The notes: a model not told the origin generated them from the sequence alone. A stretch of 64,000 bases of DNA from JBKECO01 sp047974745 (GCA_047974745.1 JBKECO010000001.1:62001-126000), one strand, 5' to 3'. Counted from the first letter of the stretch, positions 43,710 through 53,065 are shown. Numbers and translations: made by a program.

Positions 43710-45356
43710 TTACCTTTCAGACGAAATAGAATCCTCAAAATCAGTATCTTCGTACATACTTGGAGTTATGATCCTGACCTTGATTTTCCCCTTCACCTTC
43801 TTTTTATAGTTATCATACAAACGTCCGACCTCCTGATTCGTTTCAAGCATCGAAAGCTCATGGTTCTTATTTAAAAAGTCAGATCCAACGTAGTTTTCAC
43901 CGACCTCTTTTAGTCCATCGAATCCAGCGAGATGTATAGAGGCGACTTCCAGCTTTTTCAGCAGATTCAACAGCATGATCGCACTGTTATCGAACAGTTT
44001 GCTGTCTTCTACGATCAGGGATGCATAGTCGACCTGTTTTGTGCCTTCTGTGTTCCTGTGTATATTCGAGGATAGTATACATCTGCTTTTGTCGATCTCA
44101 CTTTGTATTTTCTCCCAGTGAATCGTATTCGCATAAAAGTAATAATCACAGAGTATCTTTTTAGGAATAAAATTGACCCCTACCACACAAGGTTTTTGCT
44201 CCATTATATACCGCTGTATCTGTTCCTGATAGTCATCTACTGTTTTTCCGGGTGCAAGTACAAGCACTTTTGTGTCTTTGAACTGCTTTTTCAACGTCTG
44301 TATGGATTGTTCTTCATCGATCTTATTTTTATTATATTGCTTGTAGATCCTATGAATATTATCGTAGTCGTATCGCTCTCTCGTTTTTTCATCAATTCCA
44401 GAAATAATGTATTTGATGTCTTTGCTGTTCAGCCTGTATTTTTCAGTCAGATAGGTAATATTATTCGGATGGGATTTGTAGATCCCTGCCATGAAAGCAG
44501 GTACGGAATATCCCCAGGAATGACTCTGTCTGATCGGCAGAATATATCTGTCGATGGCATCCAGAACACCATCAAGCTCGTAATCTCTGTGCTGCTTTCT
44601 GGATAAAAAATCAATGATCAGCTCGGTATTCAGATTTCCTGCACATTTTCCCATCCCATTTAGCGTTGCATCAATGATGATCATTCTTTTTTCATCTTTT
44701 GCCAGTCGGATGATCTCCTGTGCAAAGGTAAAGGAGGATTGGAAATTATTGTGAGAATGGATATCGATCGCGATCCCCTCTTTTAGATTTTCATCTACCA
44801 GACAGTAGAACCGCTCGATATCTTCTAAATACATTGCTCCATAGGTGTCTACGATCCCAAAACTATAAGGTTCGATTTCATTCACTACATCGATCAGTCG
44901 CAGCAGCTCCTGATCCGAATAAGCCAGCACATTCACTCCCTGTGCGAACAGGAGATAGCCCTGTTCTTTGACCAGGCGAAGGGCTCTTTTTAATTCAACA
45001 AGGTCTTCCATAAAATCTTTTCTGGTAAACCCAATACGGATCCCCTGAATCGAGTTCTCCTCCTTTGGCGCTAGTGCAGAAAAATCATACATATTATAAT
45101 CAGCGAATGCCACGAACATCGTATTCGAAGTTTCTGGTGGAAGCAGTGGCGCGATCTGGTTCGGACTGGTAAAAAAAGTAGAATTTCCAGTATAGGAAGT
45201 CGTTTCTTCGGAACGCAGAAATCCCATCTCCACAATGTCAATACCTGCTGTCGACAGATCTTTTGCCATATTTGTTATGATTTGATCGTCAAATTCACAA
45301 TTAATGATTCTGCCGCCATCTCTTAAGGTACAGTCAAGGACTTTAATGTTGTTCAT
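43710..45356 (-). CDS. DRE-TIM (HMGL-like) aldolase with a C-terminal domain of unknown function
   Basis: A 548-residue protein. Residues 1-300 are a DRE-TIM metallolyase barrel (LDCTLRDGGR near 8-16, IDIHSHNNFQS with metal His residues, NGMGKCAGN), related to 4-hydroxy-2-oxovalerate aldolase and citramalate/isopropylmalate synthases. Residues about 360-548 (VLVLAPGKTVDDYQEQI, VASIHLAGFDG) are not a family I recognise with certainty and resemble DUF115-like folds. Neither leucine nor catechol pathway genes are nearby. Its start overlaps the cytidylyltransferase gene by 14 bases, so it probably makes the keto-acid or ulosonic precursor that is then CMP-activated. That role is inference. Confidence 0.8.
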   Translation of the reverse strand: MNNIKVLDCTLRDGGRIINCEFDDQIITNMAKDLSTAGIDIVEMGFLRSEETTSYTGNSTFFTSPNQIAPLLPPETSNTMFVAFADYNMYDFSALAPKEENSIQGIRIGFTRKDFMEDLVELKRALRLVKEQGYLLFAQGVNVLAYSDQELLRLIDVVNEIEPYSFGIVDTYGAMYLEDIERFYCLVDENLKEGIAIDIHSHNNFQSSFTFAQEIIRLAKDEKRMIIIDATLNGMGKCAGNLNTELIIDFLSRKQHRDYELDGVLDAIDRYILPIRQSHSWGYSVPAFMAGIYKSHPNNITYLTEKYRLNSKDIKYIISGIDEKTRERYDYDNIHRIYKQYNKNKIDEEQSIQTLKKQFKDTKVLVLAPGKTVDDYQEQIQRYIMEQKPCVVGVNFIPKKILCDYYFYANTIHWEKIQSEIDKSRCILSSNIHRNTEGTKQVDYASLIVEDSKLFDNSAIMLLNLLKKLEVASIHLAGFDGLKEVGENYVGSDFLNKNHELSMLETNQEVGRLYDNYKKKVKGKIKVRIITPSMYEDTDFEDSISSER

Positions 45357-46023
45357 TGTTTGTCATCGCTTCCTTTTGTGTTTGAAATGCATGCACCACC
45401 CGAGCGAAATCAAAATCTTCCTGGGTATCGATATCTACCGCTTCCATTGCATCCATGATCTGCATGTAAGGACGCTTCCCGATCCGCTGGCGAAGCTCGG
45501 TGAATACTTCCTTGCGGAAAATATAAAAAGCTCCCGTTTCCATATAAACAGGTTCCAGATCCTGGGTCGTTACAATATCGTTCATCTGATAGTTGAATGG
45601 CTTTCCCTGATACCAGCAATAGTCTTGAATACAGACACAGCTAAAGGCGGAATCATAACCTTCATGCACAACTTTATCCAGGGCAGTCTGAATCGAGGAG
45701 GTTTTCGTAAAGGGCTGTGTGACATGGGTAAGTATATAGATATCCGCATCCACGTCCTGAATGAAACGATCGATGATCTCAAGGCCTTTGACCTGTGGTC
45801 CATCCAGAGCGGCATCTCTTTTGAAGAACCTCAGCTTCTCTGGAATATATTCTTTGATCCGCTCATCACTGCAATAGACATAGTTCTCATCCACTCCATT
45901 TACACGACTGACCGTCTTAAAAATATAATTGCACAGTGGGTCCTTCCCAAGCAGCATTGTATTCTTGCCAGGTAGTCTCTGATTGTTTAATTTTATTGGT
46001 ATAAAAGATACTATTTTCTCCAT
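45343..46023 (-). CDS. Acylneuraminate cytidylyltransferase-like enzyme (CMP-ulosonate synthetase)
   Basis: A 226-residue member of the NeuA/KdsB family, starting at ATG 46023 (MEKIVSFIPIK), which has GGGAG upstream. The nucleotide-binding segment IPIKLNNQRLPGKN replaces the classic IPARGGSK form. QPFTKTSSI, ETGAFYIFRKE and DIDTQEDFDFA match the family. It should activate a 2-keto-3-deoxy acid sugar with CTP. Together with the aldolase, KdsC-like phosphatase and DUF115 protein it defines a probable CMP-ulosonate branch. No NeuB-type synthase is present. Confidence 0.87.
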   Translation of the reverse strand: MEKIVSFIPIKLNNQRLPGKNTMLLGKDPLCNYIFKTVSRVNGVDENYVYCSDERIKEYIPEKLRFFKRDAALDGPQVKGLEIIDRFIQDVDADIYILTHVTQPFTKTSSIQTALDKVVHEGYDSAFSCVCIQDYCWYQGKPFNYQMNDIVTTQDLEPVYMETGAFYIFRKEVFTELRQRIGKRPYMQIMDAMEAVDIDTQEDFDFARVVHAFQTQKEAMTNNEQH

Positions 46024-46037
46024 TTGCACTCCCATCC

Positions 46038-46922
46038 TTATTTTTCCAGATACACGACCATGTAATCCGCAAGTCCCAGATCACTGCACTGACCTCTCCA
46101 GGCCTGGTTCAAAGTATCTGTAAAAATGCTGGAGACCACTGCTGCCTGTGGTTCCTTTGCGATCATCCAGGAGAATACATTCTCTATTCCATAGCGCTGG
46201 AAGAATTTGATCTCCACCTTATGGAATCCGCTTTCCTGGCATAACTGTTTCAGACTTTGCTCGGAAAAGATCCAAAGATGCTGGGTACTGTAAAGAATCT
46301 GTTTTTCATAGGTCTCTCCCAGCAGCTCCCGCATGATGGGTGCATCTGTCGGTGTTCCAATGACTGCAGTTCCTTTCGCCTCTAACAGATCATAAATTTC
46401 CATCAGGAACTGCCTGGGATCCTCCACGTGCTCAATAACATCAAAGGAAACGACAGTGCCTGCCCTGTTACCGAATACCTCTGCCGCCTGTTTCCCATAT
46501 GCAAATGTATGAAAGCCTTTTCGATCCATGATTTTTCTGTATGCTGCAGATGGCTCTACAGCGATCACCTCACTGGCTGCACCTGACACGAGGTCCAGGA
46601 ATGCCCCGCAGCCGCAGCCGATATCCGCTACAATCTTATTTCGGAACCGCTCTGTTCCGGTATACAGGAATTTGTCCAGGGATTCTTTATCATGTCTTTG
46701 ATAAAAATCCTCCTCTCGGGAACTTCCCTCGAGGGAATCTCTGTATTCTGTGCTCTCGTAATATTCACTGGATTCCAGCAGATTTTCATGCCAGATCACT
46801 TTGCAGCAGCTGCACTGATACACCGGGATCTCTTCCTCTGTAAATTTCCCGATCCCGCCATTTCGTATCGTTCCTTTGTAGATCGTCTCGATCTTATCTG
46901 CAGAACAGATCTTACATTTCAT
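46038..46922 (-). CDS. Class I SAM methyltransferase with N-terminal zinc-ribbon-like segment
   Basis: A 294-residue protein. The N-terminus has CKICSADK and YQCSCCKVIW, two Cys pairs that resemble a zinc ribbon. SAM motifs follow: VADIGCGCGAFLDLV, VIAVEPS, VVSFDVIEHVEDP and GTAVIGTPTD. This layout is common for sugar C- or O-methyltransferases in polysaccharide and antibiotic clusters. It sits 14 bp before the cytidylyltransferase gene and probably modifies a glycan sugar. Confidence 0.87.
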   Translation of the reverse strand: MKCKICSADKIETIYKGTIRNGGIGKFTEEEIPVYQCSCCKVIWHENLLESSEYYESTEYRDSLEGSSREEDFYQRHDKESLDKFLYTGTERFRNKIVADIGCGCGAFLDLVSGAASEVIAVEPSAAYRKIMDRKGFHTFAYGKQAAEVFGNRAGTVVSFDVIEHVEDPRQFLMEIYDLLEAKGTAVIGTPTDAPIMRELLGETYEKQILYSTQHLWIFSEQSLKQLCQESGFHKVEIKFFQRYGIENVFSWMIAKEPQAAVVSSIFTDTLNQAWRGQCSDLGLADYMVVYLEK

Positions 46923-46938
46923 TTATTTTCCTCATTTC

Positions 46939-48324
46939 TTATGACGTAAAAAGGCTGTCAAAATTCACTCTTTCAAAGGTTTCCAGTTCTCCGCCTCTTG
47001 TGGCATTGTATATTTTTACCCCATGCTCTCTGGTGTATTGTTCTGCAGCCTGATATGCCATTCTGGACTCATCATGATACACGATCAGGTCCGATTTGGA
47101 TTTTTCAAGATATTTCTCAGAAAAGTGACTGCTTTTATCATGATACCTGCCTGGAGTCGTTGCATCGACGCCCAGCAGATAGATTTCTTTAAATCCCATA
47201 TAGACTGCCAGCTGTATACAGGTGTAGGTCACGGTACATCCAAAGTAGGAGGATTGTGCAAAATCGGAGGAAAATTTCGGCAGGCTTTTGGAATGAAGCT
47301 CATAGCTGACATGATATCTGTGTGCTTTACCTGACTTAGCAACTGCCTGATCCGGACTTTGCAGCGACTGTGGCTGTTCCTTCTGTGGTTGTTCCTTCTG
47401 TGGTTGTTCCTTCCAATAAGGTTCATAGACATCGGCGTAGAATTTATGTTCAACCGGTATTTGATCCAGCATGTCACTGTCTTCTTTGAAGAAGCGAAAA
47501 TCCAGAATTGTGTAATACTTGGGTCTCCATGCGGTCTGATCGAAGGCATACCAGATTCGGTTCATGCTGATGCAGGTCTCCTGATTCTTGTGCAGCGTAT
47601 CGAGATCCTGCATTCGAAGGGACGGTCCTGTTGCAATGATAAAACAGCGTTCGCCGTGATGAATATCTTTATATTGTTCCAGCTCAGGATTGTGATAGCA
47701 GCTGCTTCGAGCACTGATATCATAGGCATCGACAACACGGACTGCCTCCCCATATGTGTCCTCTAACTCACAAAGCTCCTGCTCTGTCGTGACGAAAAGT
47801 TCCTCAAACTCTGGTATTATTTCGGATGGAGCATAGGGGTACTCGGAGAAATCCTTTCTTCTTTGGATCCATTGCCTTTCCTCGATACTTTTTTGCGGAA
47901 TCATAGGTACGTAGTGACCAGAAGCTTCTTTGATCCATTCGTTCAGTATATACCCATACAGACCGATTCCATAGATTGCCGTATGTCCGCTGTTTTGAAA
48001 AAGTTCGATCATCGATTCTTTTAAAATGGTTCTGGAATTTGGCTCCTGAAATTCCCCTGGACACTCAGACATTAAAAAATAACGGGAATTGCCATTCTGT
48101 TCCAAAATATCTACGATCTCATCCTCAAAGGAAAAGGAAATTAGAATATAACATTCCGGATAGACTTCCTGAAATGTCTCATAGCTGATGACTGGTCGTC
48201 CACAGCATTCCTCCCCCTGTTTCTGTTTGTTACTATCGATAAAAGCCAGCACCTGTTCACTGATATGCGGAAATATCCGTTTTCCGCGCTCCCCTGCACC
48301 CCATATGACTATTTTTTTATTCAT
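46939..48324 (-). CDS. DUF115/Maf-like protein with N-terminal Rossmann-like module
   Basis: A 461-residue protein. Residues 1-95 are the GxG module (IVIWGAGERGKRIF, VLAFIDSNKQ). Residues about 215-455 are a DUF115 (MptE-like) domain: GERCFIIATGPSL, TCISMNRIWYAF, IYLLGVDATT and VKIYNATRGGELETF. DUF115 includes Maf proteins that attach nonulosonic acids to flagellin, and glycan-modifying relatives. Next to CMP-ulosonate genes it is the best candidate for the transferase of that sugar. A KEQPQ triplet repeat lies in a linker. No flagellin gene is visible. Confidence 0.8.
   Translation of the reverse strand: MNKKIVIWGAGERGKRIFPHISEQVLAFIDSNKQKQGEECCGRPVISYETFQEVYPECYILISFSFEDEIVDILEQNGNSRYFLMSECPGEFQEPNSRTILKESMIELFQNSGHTAIYGIGLYGYILNEWIKEASGHYVPMIPQKSIEERQWIQRRKDFSEYPYAPSEIIPEFEELFVTTEQELCELEDTYGEAVRVVDAYDISARSSCYHNPELEQYKDIHHGERCFIIATGPSLRMQDLDTLHKNQETCISMNRIWYAFDQTAWRPKYYTILDFRFFKEDSDMLDQIPVEHKFYADVYEPYWKEQPQKEQPQKEQPQSLQSPDQAVAKSGKAHRYHVSYELHSKSLPKFSSDFAQSSYFGCTVTYTCIQLAVYMGFKEIYLLGVDATTPGRYHDKSSHFSEKYLEKSKSDLIVYHDESRMAYQAAEQYTREHGVKIYNATRGGELETFERVNFDSLFTS
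47369..47413. repeat. Three 15-bp tandem repeats inside the DUF115 gene (KEQPQ x3)
   Basis: The 15-base unit CTGTGGTTGTTCCTT occurs three times in a row (the first copy has one C/T change), encoding KEQPQ three times. In-frame repeats of this kind can expand or contract by slippage and alter linker length. Confidence 0.9.
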
Positions 48325-48334
48325 GTCTCAGTCC

Positions 48335-49537
48335 TTATTGATTGATAAATTGATGTATATATTCGACCACCCGTTCACTGGCATGTCCATCCTCACAGAC
48401 CTCATGCTCCTGCAGGAACAGCCGGATCGCTTCCTGGTATCTGTCCTGTTCAAAGGTTATGATCTTCTCCTGCAGTTCTCCATTTGTCTTTCCATAGGGA
48501 AATGGCAGTGCATTCAGATCCCACATCAGTTGTCCGCGTTCCACAGTATACTCCTTAAAGTCATCTACATAGAGGAACACCGGAATTTCCATGATCATGG
48601 CATCAAAAGCAGAGCTTGAGTAATCTGTGACCAATACATCAGATGCTGCAAGAAGTTCATTCATATCATCAGCCTGACTTACATCATGCAGGCTGAGTGT
48701 GTTCTCATATTCCGGAAACCCTGCCATACGTGCTGCAAGCTGCGGATGAAGCCGAAGGAGAACATGCCATTCTCCTCCAAATCGTCTGGCCAGTACCCCT
48801 GCCAGCTCCTCTAATTTGAGGGTTGTTGCTTCTGGATTTATACTGCGGTCTGTGCTCTGACTGCCTCCCCGGAAGGTAGGAGCGAACAGGACAATCTTTG
48901 CTTCCTGAGCAATAGAGTACCGTTCTCGGATTCGATAACGAGTGGCTTCTCTTTCCCCATGAAACACATCACATCTTGGTGATCCTGTTTTTATAATTTC
49001 CCCATCATAGAGCAGCATGGTCGGATATCTGTCCGTGCACCACTTTGAATTCGATGTGACATAATCGATCAGGTTTGAATCCTGCCGGCTCACATACTCC
49101 GCAATTTCGGGAAACAAAGCTCCTCTGAATCCGCCTACTGGCTTGAATTCGATCGCAGCATGCCAGGTCTGGATATACAACTGGTTCTTTCGTTTGACGG
49201 TTCCAAGCTCTTTTCTACTGTTATCGACCCATATTCTGGCTGTTGAAAGATGATAGGTCCGATTCAGTCGTGTATTTTTTACTTTTTTTATATGAGCAGG
49301 CATCTGCTTATCCAGGTTATTTACCAGCCAAACCATTTCATACCCCTGCCCTTGCCGGTGAAGCTCTTCTGCGATATATCTGGGATTGCAGCAGTACCCT
49401 CCATCCCCTTCAAAAGCTGTGAACACAATTTTTTGTTTCAGAGGAAATATCTGAAACAGGCGAAAAAGTAGTCGGATATTGGCAGCCTTTCTCTTTCTCT
49501 TTTTTATATAGTCCTTCGATGCTGTTGAATATTTCAT
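48335..49537 (-). CDS. CDP-glycerol glycerophosphotransferase (TagB/TagF-like)
   Basis: A 400-residue protein, shorter than poly-glycerol polymerases, closer to primases or single-unit transferases. Seen: IVFTAFEGDGGYCCNPRYIAEEL, TWHAAIEFKPVGG, LFAPTFRGG, LRLHPQL (catalytic-type His) and VTDYSSSAFDAMI (CDP-binding). It adds a polyol-phosphate, usually glycerol-phosphate, from the CDP-alcohol to a lipid-linked glycan. ATG 49537 overlaps the LicC-like gene by four bases. No signal peptide; such enzymes act at the cytoplasmic membrane face. Confidence 0.92.
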   Translation of the reverse strand: MKYSTASKDYIKKRKRKAANIRLLFRLFQIFPLKQKIVFTAFEGDGGYCCNPRYIAEELHRQGQGYEMVWLVNNLDKQMPAHIKKVKNTRLNRTYHLSTARIWVDNSRKELGTVKRKNQLYIQTWHAAIEFKPVGGFRGALFPEIAEYVSRQDSNLIDYVTSNSKWCTDRYPTMLLYDGEIIKTGSPRCDVFHGEREATRYRIRERYSIAQEAKIVLFAPTFRGGSQSTDRSINPEATTLKLEELAGVLARRFGGEWHVLLRLHPQLAARMAGFPEYENTLSLHDVSQADDMNELLAASDVLVTDYSSSAFDAMIMEIPVFLYVDDFKEYTVERGQLMWDLNALPFPYGKTNGELQEKIITFEQDRYQEAIRLFLQEHEVCEDGHASERVVEYIHQFINQ

Positions 49538-50274
49538 TTGCCAAACTCTCCCCTGCCTACCTGAAGCAGCGCCTCTGTGATCTCAGCCTTAGCTCTTGCA
49601 TAATCCTCCGCAAAATCAATCTCAGCCCAGAAATACTGATCGGTAGGAAGGATCTCCATGCTGTAGCTCCTTTCATTGATGAGCTCCTGAATTGCTGCCT
49701 CAAAGTATGCTGTATAATTTTTTCTTTTCAGGACTTCTTTGCTGGCTCGCTTTAAGGCCGGCAGTACGTTCTGATTGATCCTTGCGATTCCGATGAATTC
49801 TCCTGCTGCTTTCTCACAGGGAATCAGCTTGCTGATCTGTACGATCTCATTGTTCTGAAGCAGTACCTTCATCGCCTCCTCATCACACTTTTTATGATCA
49901 ACAGGAAGCACGATGTCGCCATCTGCTTTCAGCATCTGCTCAAGAATCGCAGGCTCAGCCAGCGTATCTGCATGCATATAGATCACATCCTGATTCAGAT
50001 GCTCTTGCCCCATATAAAAAGATCCCAGTACATTCGTCATTTCAAAAAATGGATTGTAAACGCAGGTAATCCCTTTATCCGCTGCCCATTCCTCGATTTT
50101 CTCTGTCATATATCCTGTTACAATGACAATGTCTTTAATATCAAAAGCATGAAGCAGTGCCACATTATACTCGATCAGCTTTATTCCACGGATCTCTAAA
50201 AATGATTTTGGCATCTCCTCTGTCAGTTCGCCTAATCGGCTGCCCTTTCCGGCGGCCATAATAATTGCCTGCAT
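49534..50274 (-). CDS. LicC-like nucleotidyltransferase (CTP:phosphocholine or sugar-1-phosphate type)
   Basis: A 246-residue protein with the NTP-transferase motif MAAGKGSRLG, followed by MPKSFLEI, NVLGSFYMG and HADTLAE. The pattern NPF...TNVLGSFYM resembles LicC, the CTP:phosphocholine cytidylyltransferase. No LicD or choline kinase gene is seen here, so another phosphorylated alcohol or sugar substrate is possible. ATG 50274 has GGGAGG upstream. It is followed directly by the glycerophosphotransferase. Confidence 0.85.
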   Translation of the reverse strand: MQAIIMAAGKGSRLGELTEEMPKSFLEIRGIKLIEYNVALLHAFDIKDIVIVTGYMTEKIEEWAADKGITCVYNPFFEMTNVLGSFYMGQEHLNQDVIYMHADTLAEPAILEQMLKADGDIVLPVDHKKCDEEAMKVLLQNNEIVQISKLIPCEKAAGEFIGIARINQNVLPALKRASKEVLKRKNYTAYFEAAIQELINERSYSMEILPTDQYFWAEIDFAEDYARAKAEITEALLQVGRGEFGK

Positions 50275-50318
50275 TACTACCTCCCAAATGCTATCTCGTC
50301 TTATGTATGGATACTCTG

Positions 50319-51488
50319 CTACTCTCTGCGATCTGCGATGATTCTGATCATGATATCGCTTTGATTTGCAAGCTTGTCGTTCGCGATATTTCCTGTCACT
50401 TCCTCCGCCAATTCCTTCAACTCCCCATCTGTGATTCCGAGCTCATTTAACGAATAATCGATTTCTAACTCCCTCAGGAAAGCAGTCATCGCTTCCGCTG
50501 CTTCTCTGGCATTCTCCACCCGTGTTCCGGTAAGCAGCTCGATGCCTCTTGTCACCTTGGCTGCATTGACCTGATATTCATGAAAGATCCAGGATGGATA
50601 GATAGCTGCAAGTCCTGCTGCATGGGTCGTTCCGGTCCTTGCCCCTACGGGATATTGTATTCTGTGGGGAAGACACGTTCCAACAGATGCCAGATTCATT
50701 CCCATGAGAAGACTGGCATAGCTCATTTGCCTGCGGGCGATATGATCCTGGCTGTCTTTCTTTAGCCTTGGCAGGTTCTCACCCACCAGTCTGATCGCCT
50801 GCTCAGACAGCATTTCAGAATAGCTATTTGCCTTTACCGCAGCATAGCTTTCCATTGCATGTGCAAATACATCAAAACCTGTCTCCATCGTTACTTTTTC
50901 GGATACGGACCAGGTATATTCCGGATCCACGATCGCAAGCACCGGAACGATATGATCACCTCGAATGCCGCCTTTTATCTTAAGACGTTTTGAGGAAATG
51001 ATCGCTGCTTTGCTTACTTCACTGCCTGTACCTGCTGTGGTAGGTATGGCAATCACGGATTTTGTACTTTTTCCAGGCTCGTTCCCATCCATCATATATT
51101 GTTCTAGCTGCTCTAGCATGTCCTGATCGGATTCCACCATCAGTGCGGCTCCGACAGCAACTGCCTTCGCTGCATCAAGAGCACTTCCGCCGCCAAATCC
51201 TATGATTGTGTCTGCTTTCATCTGTCTTGCTTCCACTGCTGCCTTCGCGATGTCCTCTAACCTTGGATTTTGACTGATCGCTCCATAGACTCGAAGCAGC
51301 TCCGGGTGTCCATACTGTTCGATGTACCGGATCAGTCTGTCCACATGGCCTAAGCGATCGATCGAGGTTCCTGATGTCACGATCATAATTACGCCGCTAA
51401 AAAGCTCAGCTTCTTTCTGGATCGCTTCCTCAGTGACCCCTTCACCAAAATAGATTTTTGTAGTTGTATTCCAAAGGATCTCTGCCAT
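50319..51488 (-). CDS. Iron-containing alcohol dehydrogenase
   Basis: A 389-residue Fe-ADH starting at ATG 51488 (MAEILWNTTT), with AGAGG seven bases upstream. Motifs: GGGSALDAAK, TTAGTGSEVSK and the metal-binding run FDVFAHAMESY, then HRIQYPVGARTGTTHAAG. In a glycan cluster and next to an FGGY kinase it probably reduces a carbonyl (keto-polyol or aldehyde) to an alcohol that is then phosphorylated and CDP-activated. The specific compound is inferred, not shown. Confidence 0.88.
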   Translation of the reverse strand: MAEILWNTTTKIYFGEGVTEEAIQKEAELFSGVIMIVTSGTSIDRLGHVDRLIRYIEQYGHPELLRVYGAISQNPRLEDIAKAAVEARQMKADTIIGFGGGSALDAAKAVAVGAALMVESDQDMLEQLEQYMMDGNEPGKSTKSVIAIPTTAGTGSEVSKAAIISSKRLKIKGGIRGDHIVPVLAIVDPEYTWSVSEKVTMETGFDVFAHAMESYAAVKANSYSEMLSEQAIRLVGENLPRLKKDSQDHIARRQMSYASLLMGMNLASVGTCLPHRIQYPVGARTGTTHAAGLAAIYPSWIFHEYQVNAAKVTRGIELLTGTRVENAREAAEAMTAFLRELEIDYSLNELGITDGELKELAEEVTGNIANDKLANQSDIMIRIIADRRE

Positions 51489-51501
51489 TGTCCGACCTCT
51501 T

Positions 51502-53034
51502 TTACAGATTCTCGATTTTAATTTCCCGTGCACTTCCCATTTGACTTAGTATCTCTTTTCTTCGGATAAAAAGCCCTTTGAGTGATTTGTAGGTTTCTTT
51601 ATACAGTTCATACATATATCTATATTTTTCATGATTTGACCGATTCGGGCAAACAATCATGCGTATAGCAACAAATTTCTCGGCCGCCTCCCTGGCAGAT
51701 CGAAAATGTCCCACTCCGATCAATACCTGCATCGCTGCTCCCGCTGCCGTTGTCTCAAATTCTTCTAATACAAGGACATCCTTTCCAATAATATCTGCTT
51801 TGATCTGGGAGATCAGCTGAACTCTGGCCAGACCTCCTGAAAGTCTGACGGTATGTACCGGTATACCTGTATTCTCTATTTCGCATATCATATCAAGATC
51901 AATATAACCGGTACTTTCAAAAACAGCCCGTGTCATATCCTTTCTTGTATGCATTCTTTCAAGTCCAAAAAAAACACCTCTTGCGTCATCATCCCAGACC
52001 GGTGCCCGTTCTCCCAACAGATATGGCAAAAAGATCAGCCCACGTGCACCGACCTCAGACTCTCTTGCATCCATTTCCATTAGTTCATAGGGGCAGGATT
52101 CTTTTTGATAGTAGCACTGCTTCACCCACTCGATCAGACCGCCCCCAAGATTATTCGAGCCACCTACCAGGGTCGTATCCCCGTCTGGAAAAGGCAGCGT
52201 ATAGATATTGGAATTTTGTTTCTTTATCCCAGTTTTGGAAACTGTTCGAAATACGGTAACCGTTCCGGACACGTCGGAGGCTTCTCCATCCTCAGTAGCC
52301 CCACTGCCTACAAAGGAACAGATTGCATCATAGGAGGAAAGAACGATCTTAGCACCCTTTGAAATCTGCAGCTTTTCCGCCATCGTATCCAGGATCTGTC
52401 CTGCTTCCGTTCCCGGTTCTGCCACAGCAGGGAGCCTATCTTCGGGAATGCCGATTTTACACAGCAGATCATTTGGATAACACTTTGTCTTATGATTATA
52501 GTGGTATTTTAGTGCATTGAGCCGGTCAGTCACGAACTGACCGCAGAGCTTATAAATAATAAAATCATTTGGTGTCAGATATTTATACGTCTGTGCAGCC
52601 TCAGCAGGGTTATTTTTATTGAACCATACTATTTTGGGGAGCATCAGGCTCGCATTCATATCCAAGCCTGTTTCCTGCTGCAACGTTACAGCTTCTGGCA
52701 GTTTAGACAGATATCTGCTCTCTGCCGCAGCTCTCTTGTCAGAGATCATGATTGCTCTGCCAAGTGCAACGCCTTCCTTGTCCACACAGACTAAGCAAGA
52801 AGCCGATGCTGTGACTGTGATATAGTCCACTGAATGCAAAGACGCATCCATGATTGCCCGCCTGATCACATTCTCTGCTTTCTCCCACCATTCAGCAGGA
52901 TCCTGCTCCACACGCTCATCATTGATCTGTGTGTTTATGGATTCAGATGCACTCGCCAGCTTCAAGCCTGACTCATTGAACAACATGCACCGAATACTTT
53001 TTAAGCCCATGTTGATGACCATCACATTGCTCAT
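51502..53034 (-). CDS. FGGY-family carbohydrate/polyol kinase
   Basis: A 510-residue kinase with two FGGY domains (xylulokinase/glycerol kinase fold). Seen: MVINMGLKSIRCMLF at the N-terminus, SDVSGTVTVFRTV, FLPYLLGERAPVWDDDARG and the C-terminal ATP-binding GGLARVQLISQIKADIIG. GGGGAG precedes ATG 53034. In the cluster it likely phosphorylates a polyol or ketose upstream of the cytidylyltransferase domain encoded by the preceding gene (53066-55213). Glycerol, xylulose or a related sugar are candidates. Confidence 0.88.
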   Translation of the reverse strand: MSNVMVINMGLKSIRCMLFNESGLKLASASESINTQINDERVEQDPAEWWEKAENVIRRAIMDASLHSVDYITVTASASCLVCVDKEGVALGRAIMISDKRAAAESRYLSKLPEAVTLQQETGLDMNASLMLPKIVWFNKNNPAEAAQTYKYLTPNDFIIYKLCGQFVTDRLNALKYHYNHKTKCYPNDLLCKIGIPEDRLPAVAEPGTEAGQILDTMAEKLQISKGAKIVLSSYDAICSFVGSGATEDGEASDVSGTVTVFRTVSKTGIKKQNSNIYTLPFPDGDTTLVGGSNNLGGGLIEWVKQCYYQKESCPYELMEMDARESEVGARGLIFLPYLLGERAPVWDDDARGVFFGLERMHTRKDMTRAVFESTGYIDLDMICEIENTGIPVHTVRLSGGLARVQLISQIKADIIGKDVLVLEEFETTAAGAAMQVLIGVGHFRSAREAAEKFVAIRMIVCPNRSNHEKYRYMYELYKETYKSLKGLFIRRKEILSQMGSAREIKIENL

Positions 53035-53065
53035 TATTACTCCCCTTTTTCACTGCCTGCCAATT

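Noticed and set aside
45304..45975. 223-codon plus-strand open frame
   Set aside because: Antisense to the cytidylyltransferase and aldolase genes, which have clear family motifs; no start signals.
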